Below are positions 22,301 through 34,442 of a stretch of 64,000 nt of DNA, piece after piece. Made by a program: the position numbers and the translations under genes. How positions within the stretch are numbered: position 1 is the first letter of the stretch; the number at the start of each line of letters is the position of its first letter. Origin of the DNA: Stratiolaelaps scimitus (Eukaryota; Arthropoda; Arachnida; Mesostigmata; Laelapidae); assembly GCA_019614645.1 (NCBI GenBank), contig JABWDB010000004.1, positions 8,184,001-8,248,000 of the forward strand, given 5' to 3'. The notes under the pieces were generated by a model that saw only the letters and a list, made by a program, of their open reading frames with translations, did not search any database and was not told where the DNA came from.

Positions 22301-25300
22301 ATGGTGACGCTCTACATATGTTGGGGCTGGTTCAAATGAGCGAACCGAACCTGATTTCGTAGGCGATGATCGCAATCTGGCTGATACACCAGAGCCTTTA
22401 ATGGAGCGCGGTGTAGAACCCCACTTTATTGTGGATATTTGCCGCAAGCCCAGTGATGCCGGTGACTTTACTGCTTACGGTGCCGGAGCTGCTTGTGGTG
22501 CATGCAGCGGTTCACAGCTCGATAATTAATTTTCCGAGATCTCATCAGTTTCGCGTCATGCACGATCGCCACGAGATTCGTGGCGACCATGCACATGGTC
22601 CCACACAGAGCCGACGTACGAGCCCTGGGCAACTGTACGAAATGAATACATGCAGGTCAAATTAAAGTATCCCTGTGTCTTTGGCTCTGTTGACACAGCG
22701 GGTGGCCACCTCTTTCATATTCATTCAAGCATTCCACTCATTCAAGCATCATCATCATCGGTGCAGTGTCGATAGTGATTGTCTTCATGTGGCTGTTATC
22801 AGTAGCTATAGTGGGGCGAGTACCATGAGGTCCAAATCGTGTGAGTCGCCAAATGTCTCTCGGGCTCTGGTGTCGTGCTGATGAACTCTGCGCACTTGCA
22901 CGAGGCCCACTCGACCTATTGACGAGAACTAATCCACTAAACTACCAGATGCGGTCAAAGAGATGAGTGAATGATTGAATTTCTTTGTATCGCGTTATTG
23001 GCCGTATGTCGAGTATGTTTGAGTTCAGTATCTATGTCATTTGCCTCTTTTAAAAATGATCTAAGGTGGGTGCTTTCGATGGCGTATATTTACTTAGATT
23101 GAAGTCCAGCTATGGTAGATGTGAGGGATATCTGAAATCTGGTGGGTGTCCTAACGAAGTGGCTGTGGGGACGGCGAACCAACGAATCTCTTTGCTGGGT
23201 CCGGTTTCGAACTGAGTCCGCTGGCGTCACTAAAGGTGTGGCTTCGATCGCCACCGTTGCACATTTGCATTTAAAGTCCTACGAACCAATGCCGAAAGCA
23301 GTACCGCGTACGTTAAACGTTGGCTGTGAGTCAGCCCGTAAAATTTACCAGGCTGGCAAAGTCATTAACAAAAATCACTTACTGGATCAGACATATACCC
23401 CTGGGACGGCTCAGCGGTAACTTCGATGCCAAACGCAGCCATCCGACAATTCCGACTCTACAGGTTCACTGACGAGAATTGCAAAAAGAAGAAAGAATAT
23501 TTTAAGGTGGATTGCTCATGACCAGAGCACAACGTTAGACTCTTTCAGGCACAGTGCTTGGCTAAATTCAAGCTGCCAAAGTATTATACCTTTGAACTAA
23601 ACAAGGTCTGAAAATAAACAATGAAGTTCATAAAACAAGACTACCCTAATACTACTCAGAGATACCTTCTTTTTTCTCTGAAACACCTTCTTAATTGTTG
23701 GTCTACATAGCAATCAATAATCTTGAACATCTATGTCAAACTTTTCTGTGCGTTGTCGGGCCCACTTTCGTCATATGTGGCTTCCCTGCGCAAATCAATA
23801 TTCAATGCATAATGTAACCCATTGCCAACCACCATTATCCTTATTACACAAGGGTACCACGGACGACATGCTTTCTGATGAGAGCACTGGAATCGAAAAC
23901 ACGAAATTCCAAGTTTAGCCGGCGGATCCCGACGGGGTTCCCGCTCCATTTTAGTCTAGAACGATTTTTACATTGTTTAACAGCCTGTTTAGCCTGTCAT
24001 GGCAGACCTGAAGTGGGATACCTTTCTTGACGATATTTCGTTGCAAATTTACGAAATACTGAGTTACCCTGTGTGATTAACTGAACAACAAGGGAGAAAA
24101 ACGAGCGTGCTTGCCTGCCAAATATGGTCAACGTGTGGGGCGTAATTGTTCGAAGTTATCACAATTTATATTGATTTGTCTATCTTAGGTTAGCCTGCAA
24201 ATTAAGTAACTCGTTAAAATGAGTTCGGCAGATACCGGGGATAGATACCTCGTTCATGCAGTCTCGTTGATAATAACATGCCATTTGTTTCAATCTTCCA
24301 AAACGACCCAAATGTCGATACTATTTATGTGTTCCCCATGTACCCTGACGTGTTCGCACTGGCAGATTCATTTACGATCCCTTTGTAAATGTGAGATCGA
24401 TCACAATGACGGTAGTGTAACCGTATTGTATTGTCAAGATCACGTTGATAAAGTAACAATGACTATACGCATCGTAAACGCGTATCATCATGCTACATAT
24501 AAGAACACAGAGGTCGATTGCTTTGTGTGCCTTTAATGGCACACAAGGTAGAGATTGAACTGGCGCAGCTGGAACTCTCAAATCGACTCGAATCTGCTTT
24601 ATAGCGAGTTCCACTGAAGCCACCAGTATTTTAGGATCCTCGACGCCGTTACGTTCTTAGACGCGGCATTGAAGGCCGTACATTCGTAGGTCCCTGCAGA
24701 CGATTGCAGTGACTAATTATTGTAGAACTTCTTGACAAAATACAATAGTCATCGCTATGCTTCATTCGGCTTTTAGTACATTAATTACAAGTGACAGAAT
24801 TTAATCTATATCGTCGTCAATTCTTCTCTGAATGTCGTCAGTCGCCGTCAATATCGATTCGGTCGTGACATAGTTTTCCGCGTGGGTTTTCGATTACACT
24901 TGATATTGATAGGCGAGAAGCGCGTGGCCCCATCCAGCCTGATCAAACGCTCGGGCGAGTGTTCACACAGAGGCATACCTTTTGAAAGGAACACTTAGCT
25001 AGAGCCGTCTGAATACATCTCAATTAATTCCACTTGATTATTCATTGATCGCTGATTCTCACATATGCAATGTTTGCCATCAAGGAACAACAACTCTCAT
25101 AGGTCCCACTGCGGTCACAGACGAGTCGAGCGTAGACGAGACCGCAGCATATTGATGCCTTTTACTCACACACGCACACACACACACACACACACAGCAC
25201 AAAAAACAGAAATTACATGATGGCAGGCTAAAAAAGCCATGGCTCCGCATAGCGAAACAACCACGCACAACTCAATGGGTGGCGTGTGACTATCCCGTCC

Positions 25301-25422
25301 GCGAAGTGGCCCCTAGCAGCGTCGTCTCACTGACTCTACCCAAAAGTGATTATCCGTGGCCGTTAGCGATGCTAATGTCTCGACTGTGTTGCTTGATCGT
25401 CGTACGTTTCATTGTGGACCAC
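22301..25422. other. Intergenic, no gene supported
   Basis: Contains two adjacent small perfect hairpins (22,566-22,586 and 22,586-22,599), a member of the GGCTG hairpin repeat family at 23,311-23,340, and a CA run (about 25,165-25,196). Open frames here lack convincing starts or splice sites. Confidence 0.5.
23311..23340 (+). repeat. Dispersed GGCTG-hairpin repeat, copy 1
   Basis: Core TTGGCTG-tgagt-CAGCCCG forms a 5-bp stem with a 5-base loop, preceded by CGTTAAACG. The upstream flank (AATGCCGAAAGCAGTACCGCG) resembles that of the degenerate copy at 39,371. Confidence 0.6.
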
Positions 25423-25935
25423 CTAGAGATTTTCCCTAAGGTTTTCGCACAGCCCAGACCAGGCGAGAAACTGATTTGTTTTGGGGACGCTTTCGTTACG
25501 CAGCTTGTGAGCACACTTTTGGATAGGAACCGTGAGAATTTGGCAAGGAACGAACCCAATTCGCTGGGCAGACATACCGAACATATCGGACTATTCGTGA
25601 GTGCACCATATGCATAGATTCGATGTCGTTTCTGCGCGGATCTGCGGGGTTCTCAACAGACAACGGTTGTAGACAAAGGAATCTAATGATAAATGTTACC
25701 TTTCCAAAGTACAATCGTTCAGTTGCGAACCGTTGGTTTTGGAGACAGACGTAAGCATTCTGTGATACTCCGAGAACGGATAAGAAATCCCTTCGGGCAT
25801 TTCGACAATTTCTGCCATTGCAGACAATGAAAGTGCCGGTGATAGTATAATCATTTGCCTCTTCCCCGACCCTTGTTTGGTATACTAGCATAAAGGCAAT
25901 GCTAAATAGTATAGCTCCAGAGCAGTTTCGGAACA
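25423..25935 (-). CDS. Small secreted cysteine-containing protein, two exons
   Basis: Exon 25,700-25,935 and exon 25,423-25,515, joined in phase 0 by GGAAAG|gtaaca and ccaaaag|TGTGCT, with a stop at 25,423-25,425. The first exon follows a pyrimidine-rich acceptor and begins TG. A preceding untranslated exon ending in A would complete the ATG; otherwise an internal ATG would start the signal peptide. The N-terminus is a hydrophobic signal sequence (about residues 1-24). The mature part of about 85 residues has five cysteines: CNGRNC, YVCLQ, KCAHK and GLCEN. The second exon alone ends naturally at LRENL. I do not recognise the family. The agreement of donor, acceptor, phase and stop makes the gene credible. 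Confidence 0.6.
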
Positions 25936-26756
25936 CTTTGTGGACACAAAAGAAATTGAAAAAAAGAGCTAAAAAGTATTCGCTGTTCGTTTTGTCCTAC
26001 TTCGGCTTCGTTCACTTTGAATCCAAACGCCGAAGTATACCACGCGCAATAACTTGAGGATCAGGCGAACTTCGCGCGATGTTTTGCTACGATCATCGGA
26101 TGAAGCCCCGCTTATTTTTGGGGGTATGCACTAATGCCGGGCATTGCTCGCTGTTGCGCCCAGGAAAGCAACAATGGGCGGCCCGTAAGCCCCCACTGAT
26201 AAAACTGATTAACCAAGTTGCCCCTAGTAGGCGCCTAGTGCCCTGTTTGTCGGGGGTATCTGCAGGATACCCCCGCTCGCACAACGTGTAAGTAATGCGT
26301 CGCAACAGACAGCTAACGAGGTGGTTCCATCGATTCGACGCCATGACGTAGTTTTTAACACAATGATGTGATATCCCTTTTGTAGCTTTACTATATAACC
26401 TAGCCGAGATTCAGCTGCTAACTATGATCCGGTGACTTGATTCATCAAGCTTTTCTGTATGTGTCGACAATCAATGTTCTAGCTCTATATAATATATACA
26501 GTCCTTGTGGGGTAGCTTAATCGAAAAAGTCTCGGTAAACCAATTTAGTTTTGCATGTCTACTGCAACATATGTATTAATTGATGTTAGCAGATCATCAT
26601 CATGCTATAGCTGCAGAAGGCCAGCACCAGTTATTTTTGTATAATGCTACATCGTCTTTCTTGCGTAATGTTGAAACATAGACGCGGTTGCGAGCGAAGC
26701 TGAAAAATCATCCGTTTCGAATATATCATCTTTATCGCTCTTCAAATTCAAGCATT
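25936..26756. other. Intergenic, no gene seen
   Basis: Mostly AT-rich. A GC-richer 26,090-26,350 stretch contains several short GGGGTA/TACCCC-type inverted words but no supported exon. Confidence 0.5.
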
Positions 26757-27306
26757 CTAGCTGAAGCTGGCGACAGGTACTGAAGCGAGTTCATATACAC
26801 TGTGAGTCTCCCTCCTGGATGAACTCCGTGGTACTGCCGAGTGTGAAGATCCACGGTGGTCAACCGAGGACAATTTGACAACTTTGGCCGCAATGGTAAT
26901 GCCACGCTGATAAGCTTTGAGAAAATGTCTGATGGCTGAGGGTCTGGGGGAAGAGGCTTCGAACTAAACAACGTTTGCTTCTGTCCACAACTGTCTACAA
27001 AGGTGACAGAATTCCGCGAGCACAGGGTGATTTAAAATTATCTATCCTGCTGGAAGAGAAACATGTGAGAAATTGTGTGCTTAATTATTGTATGTTTACA
27101 TTTTGGATAGCTATACTTAATGCCGGCAAATGTGGCGAATCTCTGTGATAGGATTCTGCTAATTGCATAGAACCTAAATTAGCTATATGATCTTTCGAGT
27201 ACATGATATAATGTAAAGGTGGAGCAGGCTCAAGTGATCGGTGAAAGCCTAACCCGATATTGTCGACTTCAGGCAATCGTTTCGGTATGGGCCCAAACAT
27301 AAAATC
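26757..27306 (-). CDS. Uncharacterised protein, last two exons
   Basis: Exon 27,100-27,306 (after acceptor gtcatag, donor AAAT|gtaaac) and terminal exon 26,757-26,963 (after ttgtttag), each 207 bases, join in phase 0. Together they give about 137 codons ending at TAG 26,757-26,759. The product contains IPKRLPEVDNIGLGF, SKDHIANLGSM and AIRHFLKAYQRGITIAAKVV and a Ser/Arg-rich tail. I do not recognise it. A different frame of the second exon (stop at 26,732) is also open, but its phase does not fit the first exon. Upstream exons are not certain; a candidate is at 29,298-29,530. Confidence 0.42.
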
Positions 27307-28580
27307 CTATGACCAGTATTATTTACAAAAGAGTGTTTAGTGCTATTTGTGATCAGAAAGAATTGTGTATTAGAACTTTGGGTTGCCTGTTAACCGTTTT
27401 ATTTTTTGTTATAAGCATATTACACACCGCACATAACCCAACTCGAAAAAAAGTGTTTCGGCAAGCCGTACCTCAGCTGAATGCTTAGAGTACTTCACAG
27501 TTACATATTTAATCACGGGCGTTGACTCGCATTGTTATCACCAGCATGAAAACATATAATAACTAGCTTGAAATTGTGGAGCGACACTCAATTGTAGCAG
27601 TGTCTTCATCGACCGTAGCGACCGATCGTTGTCGAGTATGACGAATCGCCATGGCACGTGCTGTGCGGGACGTCAATACAGGCCTCCATTCGTCTACGGC
27701 CGTTCCAATCGTCGTCTATACAAATTTCGAATGCTGGACGACCCACAGCCTCGTCACGAAACTGCTGTTATCCGTGTACTGTAGAGAAATAGCGGCGTAG
27801 AGAAATACTATAATTGTCTGCCAAAATTGGTAGCTTAGTTCACTTGTTGGAAAGGTCGTTGTCTTTAGGCTTAGCCAACTATGGGAATAGCCGGGCATAT
27901 TCAAAATGTACCGGTCTCTCGTATATCGGCACTCAACGGTTGCGGTATTGACTCAGATATGGCCGCGTAGTAAAAACGTGAAAACTCTAAATACTTCGCA
28001 CTAGATCGTTTGGCTTGATAGACCGGCACAATGCGCACATTTTCACTTGTATAATTTCGATGACGAAGGATATTCCACACTGCTCTCTTTACGGGCCAAG
28101 GGTCGCAAGATCGACAAATGTATCGCTTTCAAACTCTTCGTGTCGAAGCGGGGGGATGTCAAAATCAATCGTTAGGAACATTTTATTAATAAACGACGAC
28201 CCGAAGCTAGCACGGCCACGCTCTCTGTCTCTCCGACCAGACAGCACGGAACAATGGCTACATATGAATGTAGGCCAAAGATAAGCTGAGAGTTTACAAA
28301 CCAGTGCAGTTTGGATCAGCTGCTATGTTGACCGTCCCGAATAGAACCAGGATGATGTGAAGCCAGAATAGTCGTATTCTAAAAATCATTGATGGATGGA
28401 TGGAAACTAGAATCGAAGAAGGATCTGTTATGTTGACAAATGACCTCTCGCCCTATACCATGTGGCTCATTAAGCCACATCCAGTCGAATACGATGTTAA
28501 CCTGGAACAGCCTTGTTTATATACAGTTCTTGCACAACCCGCGATTGTACAACGTGTCCACCACGAGGGTCCACGGCCAG

Positions 28581-30293
28581 ATTACTGTTGATTGCGTCGC
28601 GAATCCGGTTTTTGCCATACTACGTGTACCGATCATGGTGAGCGGATTTGTCTTCATCTACGACTACATCTTCCCTGGACATCTGACCTACGGAAAGATT
28701 ATTGTTACCAGCGATAAGCTCGGAATGATTTATACAATCGAAACTCCACTTGCAGGTAAGGTAGCTACAAATATTGTAGTAACAGGAATAGATATCACAA
28801 GCTGTTTGGTTGCTACAAAATGGGTGACAGATGAAATTCACATTCGTTGCTGGTGGAAGCTGCCTCATGGTCAAACATTTAGAAACTGAAAACTGCTAAT
28901 TTCATCCATGCTCTCTCTCTCTCTCTCTCTCTCTCTATACATATTATTCCACACCCGATGCGTGATTGGAATCGAAATGAGCATATACTTTACAGCAAAT
29001 ACATCAATTGACTACACTCTATGTTTCTCGACGAAAAACTGGATGCCCAGCCAATGAGTAAGCTTTGAAGGAAAAATAGAATTTTTAGAATGTGCTTGAT
29101 TGCGAATGTGTAATTATCTAAACGAAGGCAAACTCGCGTCGGTTTTTTTGCGTAACGTAATCGCCAAAAGAGTTTCTCCAATAAGCAAGTGATGATTGAT
29201 TTTGCTGGCACTAGGGCGGTGCTACACAAGTTTCAGCCGACTCACTTATCGTGGAAGGTGATGCTTTCGCGAACGAATTCGCTTCAGATGAACTCACCCG
29301 CTATTCACAAGGGGTCGGTGGGGTCGTCCGCTTGAATAGCTAGGTATCTTCTTCTTGGGGCTGTAGCCAGAGTCCCCATGTCGAGATATGCGAACACCGA
29401 TACGCTCAGTTCGCGATAGCAAGCTGATCCCAGCATGCATCGACGGCGATATTGAAATACCAACACGCATCTGCCAATGATTACGCTGATGTTTGGACTT
29501 GCTTTCGCAAAATGGATTGCAACCGAGCATAGCAAACCAGCAGCGACTATTTTGCTCTCTTTAGACCTTTCTAATACGATGCTCATCTAGCTTGACCTGT
29601 TGCCTTTATCAAAGATAATCTCTCTCTCTCTCTCTGTCTCTATACTCGTTCGTCTGTTGACCCACATCGCTTGGGTTGCCAAATGCCAAAAACAGATGTT
29701 TCTCCCATCATCATATATATATTCAAAAGGGTAGCGTGAAATATAAATTGTATATCTTCAGCTGTGTGGCGAAAGGGAAGCAACACTTGGGCGGAAATTT
29801 TCCTTGAATATATGAGACGTTGTCCGCACTCGTTGACTATAGCCGTCATAAAAGCTTAGCTTCGATTGAGTGTCTCCGATTTTGTGTGACTCTGTATAAC
29901 TCACTTTTGTACGACTGTTGATGAATATCAACCTGATTGGCAATAATCCATATTGTGTTATATCAATAATTCGTTATACAATAATAGATTCCTTATTCCG
30001 ATACAATATCGAAGCGTGTCACCTGGAAGTTCGGAAGTTACACATGAATGTTTGTTTGCTGTTTTTCAATTGCAGCTCGCAGTTCCGAACGAACGATGAT
30101 TTCTCGTCTGGACATATCCCGCTCCGATGACTTCAAGATCAGTTTCACTGGGCTCGGCCCCGCCACACGGGCGCTTAGTTCAGCCTTTTATCTAGCCTAT
30201 CGCGTTGTTCCCAGTGTGCCAGTCGAACTGTTCAAATCTCTGGCAGTGCGCGCGCTGCAAACATATATCGATGACAATCCGTTGCCTCTGTAG
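28581..30293 (+). CDS. Uncharacterised protein, candidate last two exons
   Basis: Terminal exon 30,076-30,293 follows a strong acceptor (tttttcaattgcag) and reads about 72 codons to TAG 30,291-30,293, with AATAAA at 30,508-30,513. It contains DDFKISFTGLGPATRALSSAF and YIDDNPLPL and looks genuinely coding. A possible preceding exon at 28,581-28,755 (acceptor ccacggccag, donor CTTGCAG|gtaagg) ends in phase 1, matching the two bases that open the terminal exon. Its content (GKIIVTSDKLGMIYTIETPLA) is plausible. The family is not recognised. The terminal exon is the firmer of the two. Confidence 0.4.
29298..29530 (-). CDS. Candidate coding exon
   Basis: Open frame ending in a consensus donor (AGCGG|gtgagt, exon edge 29,298) in phase 2. 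It contains SGYSPKKKIPSYSSGRPHR with codons that look coding. Its 5' edge is unknown; possible acceptors are the CAG triplets near 29,470-29,485. It may belong to the gene ending at 26,757, but phase requires at least one further exon between. An overlapping ATG frame (29,305-29,586) stops before the donor and is less likely. Confidence 0.3.
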
Positions 30294-30849
30294 AGAAAAG
30301 TGAAATTCAGAGCTTACTTATAGCAGGAGGCTAACTCAAGGGATAGGGCAGGAAACATCGTATCTGTTCGATCTTGAAGGCCCATACGAACCTTTGTGTA
30401 CACTGCGCGTATCACCGCCTGATCAAAGGCCCCTGCACACATCCGTGTTTAATTACCCGAATCGCACTAACCAAATACAAAACCCCATAGGTTATTGTGG
30501 TTTATTTAATAAATCGTTTATTACTACCATATATTCAATTTGAACATACTTAATCTCACATGCATATAACGGCAAGTAAAAGAAACTGCCACATCAGCAC
30601 AACCGGAATCAACAATTGCGTGACAACTAAAGACTCGAATAAGGTGCAGAGGGATGGGCGGAAAATATATGTATTATAAATAAGGAGGGATTTAATGAAC
30701 TTGACGAACGTCCGCTATCACCTAAAAGTGAAGCGTATAAACGTCGAGGCTCGTAAAAGCGCGTTTCGTTATGAAGTCCGTGTTGCAGAAAGTTGACATG
30801 TACATATATATATTTGACGTTGCCATTTTTCGCTCGTAGCGAATAATCC

Positions 30850-31090
30850 AGAAGAGCACCCCGATATTAATCCATCCCGAGCATCCCAATAACGGTGAAA
30901 TACTAAAAGGAGGTGTTCAAAGGCCTTGGCTATGTCCAGGAATAGCGTGACAACGCCATTTCCACCTGCTACATTTGACTAGATCTAATTGATAAATGCC
31001 CATAGATCGTTGCCTTTGTGGAGCCGATTTCTCAAACCGAATGAGTTGGAGGGGGAATGACTGAGGCTGAGCCAAAACTTAGTGTTGCTC
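30850..31090 (-). pseudogene. Decayed LINE reverse transcriptase fragment
   Basis: The minus strand reads NSFGLRNRLHKGNDLWAFIN, then two stops, then VVTLFLDIAKAFEHLLL. This is the conserved RT motif (F-x-D-x-x-KAFD) of non-LTR retrotransposons. Internal stops and drift show it is dead. Minus-strand frames at 31,465-31,650 (WWKPDLVARREKRGCDDVLRDY) could be the upstream linker of the same element. Confidence 0.7.
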
Positions 31091-31464
31091 AAACAGCTTA
31101 GACAGGGTGTGGGTGTATTACCTATCTGGTCGGTGTAAGCTAGCATCAATTGTTAGGTCATTATATTCTATAGAATGGAATTGGTATATCACGTTTCAAT
31201 GGTAACGGAAGAACGCATGTGGACAGTGAGGGATTAAATATATATTCAATATACATAGTACGACATGATATAATAGAAGGGTCATACTTAATTCTTGTGC
31301 TCCGGGGAGGGCATAGCCATTGTCATTTTTCTAAGGTTAGAGATCAGTTTAGCATAACAATTCGTTACTGTTTTGGATATGTAGGGTTAGAATGAGAAGG
31401 GTCAGCAATCAGATACAGTTTAGGGCCGGACAAAAGCGAGAATCCTTAAAGAACCCGGCGATAG

Positions 31465-31920
31465 TTATCCTTCTCTGATGTAATCTCTGAGAACATCATC
31501 ACACCCTCGTTTCTCACGTCTCGCAACCAAATCAGGCTTCCACCATAGGTGTTCATGTTTGCCAGTCCTCGACACAGGCACCATAGGGAAGGATACCACA
31601 TCATGACCAGCCCGAGTACAGAGGAAAACGTTTAAGGCCTCATTGGACACAGCATCTGTGTAGGGTCTTGCTCAATTTTCATTGACCGTTTGCTCAATCG
31701 TGAATTGAATTGCGCGACTTTTACCAATATGCCAGTTAGCGTACGCCCAGAGGCTGGGCCACTGTGCCTGCTACTGTATGAATCAACAGGGAGAGCGTCG
31801 GCAAGGCAGCATGCAACATCTCTCTCGACATGATGACAGACAGGTTCAGCATATAGCAGCGAGCAGAATAGGGTACGCTCGCGTTTGTCCTTTTGATACT
31901 CACTGAAACAAAACAACAAT
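31465..31920 (-). mobile_element. Possible upstream part of the decayed LINE
   Basis: Two overlapping minus-strand frames whose translations (a WWK...RREKR segment and a VAQFNSRLSKRSM segment) fit the region between endonuclease and reverse transcriptase of a LINE, in the right order and strand relative to 30,850-31,090. No clear catalytic motif is seen. Confidence 0.35.
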
Positions 31921-32660
31921 AAGACGCATTTTAATCTTGGGTGGTACAGACAGCGGGGTTACACTGAAATTATTGTTCCAGTTCGCGTCCTTTATGGAAG
32001 ACCTAAGATATGCTTATCGCGCGAAACCTACTCAGTTTATATCTCGTTACCTTTGGTTGAACGCATACAACTGATATTAGCCTAGACGCCGAAGATTCCG
32101 TACACATTTTCGGTCGGAACAGGATCTGGCTGGCGCAATTGTTGCTTTTTAAAAAAAACATATCACACCCGATAACGCATGTCAAGACGACAGCTGCCAG
32201 TGACGTGAGACTATAACCTATGTGTGCCCTGCAAAACTAGTGGAATTACTCGGGATTTCAAAAGGGAACCATGACTAGACCCGTTAACATTGCGAGCGGC
32301 AATTATGCTGCAATAGCGGTATCGAACCAGATACATCGCAAAGCATATTAATGTAAACCTACTTTTTATCCCAACTGCACAGCAGCTTATTGTTCACTCA
32401 CACAAGCCGCAAATAAATAAACTCGCAAAGAATTTATCTATTTCCAATGAATCCCGCATTGTTTGTTCAGTAATAGTTCGTTTTATAAGAGTGACACATA
32501 TGTACCTCAACCGCACTCTTAGCTTCTCCGGGCAGGCGTCGGTGCATCCTACCTCCAGTCAGCGGAAGTTGTGAAACGGAGCTACGTGGGTTGCAACAAC
32601 ACTAGTAGAAATCATAATAATAATCATAATAATCATCATCATAAAAGCAGTAACGTGGGC

Positions 32661-32731
32661 GTAATGTTGGCTGAGAGTCAGCCCGAGAACCTTTTAATAA
32701 TAATCATCAATGTTGGCTGTGACTCAGCCCA
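32661..32731 (+). repeat. GGCTG-hairpin repeat, copies 2 and 3 in tandem
   Basis: AATGTTGGCTG-agagt-CAGCCCG at 32,661-32,686 and AATGTTGGCTG-tgact-CAGCCC at 32,709-32,731, separated by an AATAATAAT-type run. They have the same stem, different loops and the same orientation. Confidence 0.6.
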
Positions 32732-33239
32732 GAAAATGTATTCTAATAATAATCATCGTATGGTAGTAATAACGATTATGGTGATTATAAATGACACGAC
32801 ATGCCACAAGTGCAAGTTGTACCGATGAGACAGGAAAATTGATATTTTGCATGTATCCTCTCGGATTCCCATGGAACAATTTCTAATACAATTATGCTGG
32901 TTAATTTGGTTAAGTTGTACAGCAAGCATCATAAACGAAGTAGTACATAGAAATTGCGAGCTAAAGCCACTAGCGTAGGAATCATCTCGCTTGACTATAC
33001 AGATCAATTGAGATCTCCTTGTTTTCTCTGTTGTTGCGCGTCACAAGTGTTATTTAACGTAGTGCACGCGTACCCTACGAACAGAATATTGAGAGCAATT
33101 TGCGAAGAGAAATTCATAGACATCTGGGGAGCTCGTAAACTAGATGGGTTATATTCTAGATAATACGAAATGTGAGCACTGCAGAACATCAGCTAGTTGC
33201 TCAGTGAACGAAGATAAGCAAAGAGATAACTGATCTGAG

Positions 33240-33490
33240 CTCGCCCTTAGCTATCCTGCTCGTGTAAAGATCTTCGGAAGACCTCCAAGATCTCCGAAAG
33301 AGTTGTCTCCCTGGCCTTGTCGGGGATTGTCCAACAGGTCGATGAGGCGAGCCTCACAAATGGACTTTCGTTTGCGGCTCGCTGGGCTCCGGCCCTTCTC
33401 CAATCAGGAAAAATCCATACCTCCCTGGAACCATGCGAGGCAAGATTGAACCTGCGACCTGGACAAGAGATTACCATTCTTGCTAGCTAT
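33240..33490 (-). mobile_element. tRNA-derived SINE-like element
   Basis: On the minus strand an A-box-like TAGCAAGAATGG is followed about 30 bases later by GCAGGTTCAATC, a B box, then about 190 bases of unrelated body. This spacing fits a pol III promoter of a tRNA-derived SINE. No target duplication was identified. Confidence 0.38.
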
Positions 33491-33889
33491 AAATAACGAC
33501 AGGTGTGATGATCGCTGTTGTAGATCTTGTTGTGGTCGTCGTTGTTCACGGTGGCTGACACATATCAACAATGTGTCGCCAATGTAAATTTTCATTTCTA
33601 GCATACGTTTAACTCACTTCCTATTGTTCAACAGAATTTTCATCATCGACTGCAATTACAGAGTTCTTCCTCGATCACTCTGCAAGGCGGGCCACAAATG
33701 AATTGATTTTCGTGTTTGCCGCACGTTACGGACGTAAATTTGGATAGCAACTGTTCTAAGCGAGGTGGCCATGGCCACAAACAAGGCCTCTCTGCAACGA
33801 GTCCATCGGTTTTGAAATCAAAGGATTAGCCCTGTCCACGGACGAGGGCCGTGTGTTAAGGGCCATGTGCATACTCTATTGATCTACAC

Positions 33890-34190
33890 GCCACGCAGGT
33901 GAGGTGGTACCAATGCGAATCGGAGGGGAGGTGGGGCCCAGTGAAGCATGAGGGGGGGGCGCTACGTTACCCCTGTGAGGTAATCCCAGAAACGGGTGAA
34001 GTCATGTCAAATCCGATAAGGCAACGGAGCGGAATGAGCTTCAGCTGTACAAGATGCGCAAGACTCACCCAACGGCGCGACACTGCCCGGCCCTATCATC
34101 CGCCGGTGATTCGAACGGTGACTTCCCACTTTGACGACGAGTTACTTGCTATAGCTAAGTCTGCCGGTCGCAAGGTACCCACCGAGTATT
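33890..34190 (-). mobile_element. Possible second tRNA-derived SINE
   Basis: The minus strand has ACTTAGCTATAGCAAG (A-box-like) and, about 35 bases on, CCGTTCGAATCACCGG (B-box-like), then a GC-rich body to about 33,890. A plus-strand open frame (33,899-34,219) across it appears fortuitous. Confidence 0.33.
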
Positions 34191-34311
34191 TATCTATCCA
34201 TTTGAGTGTAGACCTATGAAACTCTGTTACCAGTTGGCAGTAGCATATATATATATATATATATTTAGGGTATTAATAGAAGTCTTTTGTTTTGCACAAC
34301 GCGCACATATA

Positions 34312-34442
34312 CGTATATGTCGCATCGAGGGGCTTGAACCCGCGCCCCACCATTTTATATATATATATATATATATACTAATACACGACAGGCAGCTAGT
34401 ATATTTAGCTGTTGAGCCAGCTGCGGCCATTGAGGAATTGCA
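34312..34442 (-). mobile_element. tRNA-like SINE copy split by a TA microsatellite
   Basis: On the minus strand TGGCTCAACAGC (A box) and GGTTCAAGCCCC (B box) are separated by a (TA)n expansion (about 34,356-34,377). Sequence around GCTGCCTGTCGTG resembles the anticodon region of the 41,963-42,045 element, suggesting one family. Confidence 0.45.

Noticed and set aside
28620..28874. Minus-strand frame with seven regularly spaced cysteines, resembling a small secreted peptide
   Set aside because: It has no signal peptide or stronger context. The plus-strand reading has splice sites whose phase matches the exon at 30,076. The cysteine spacing may be chance.
29305..29586. ATG-started 93-codon frame with a hydrophobic N-terminus
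   Set aside because: It stops before a strong splice donor that a different frame reads through, so the other frame is more likely coding.
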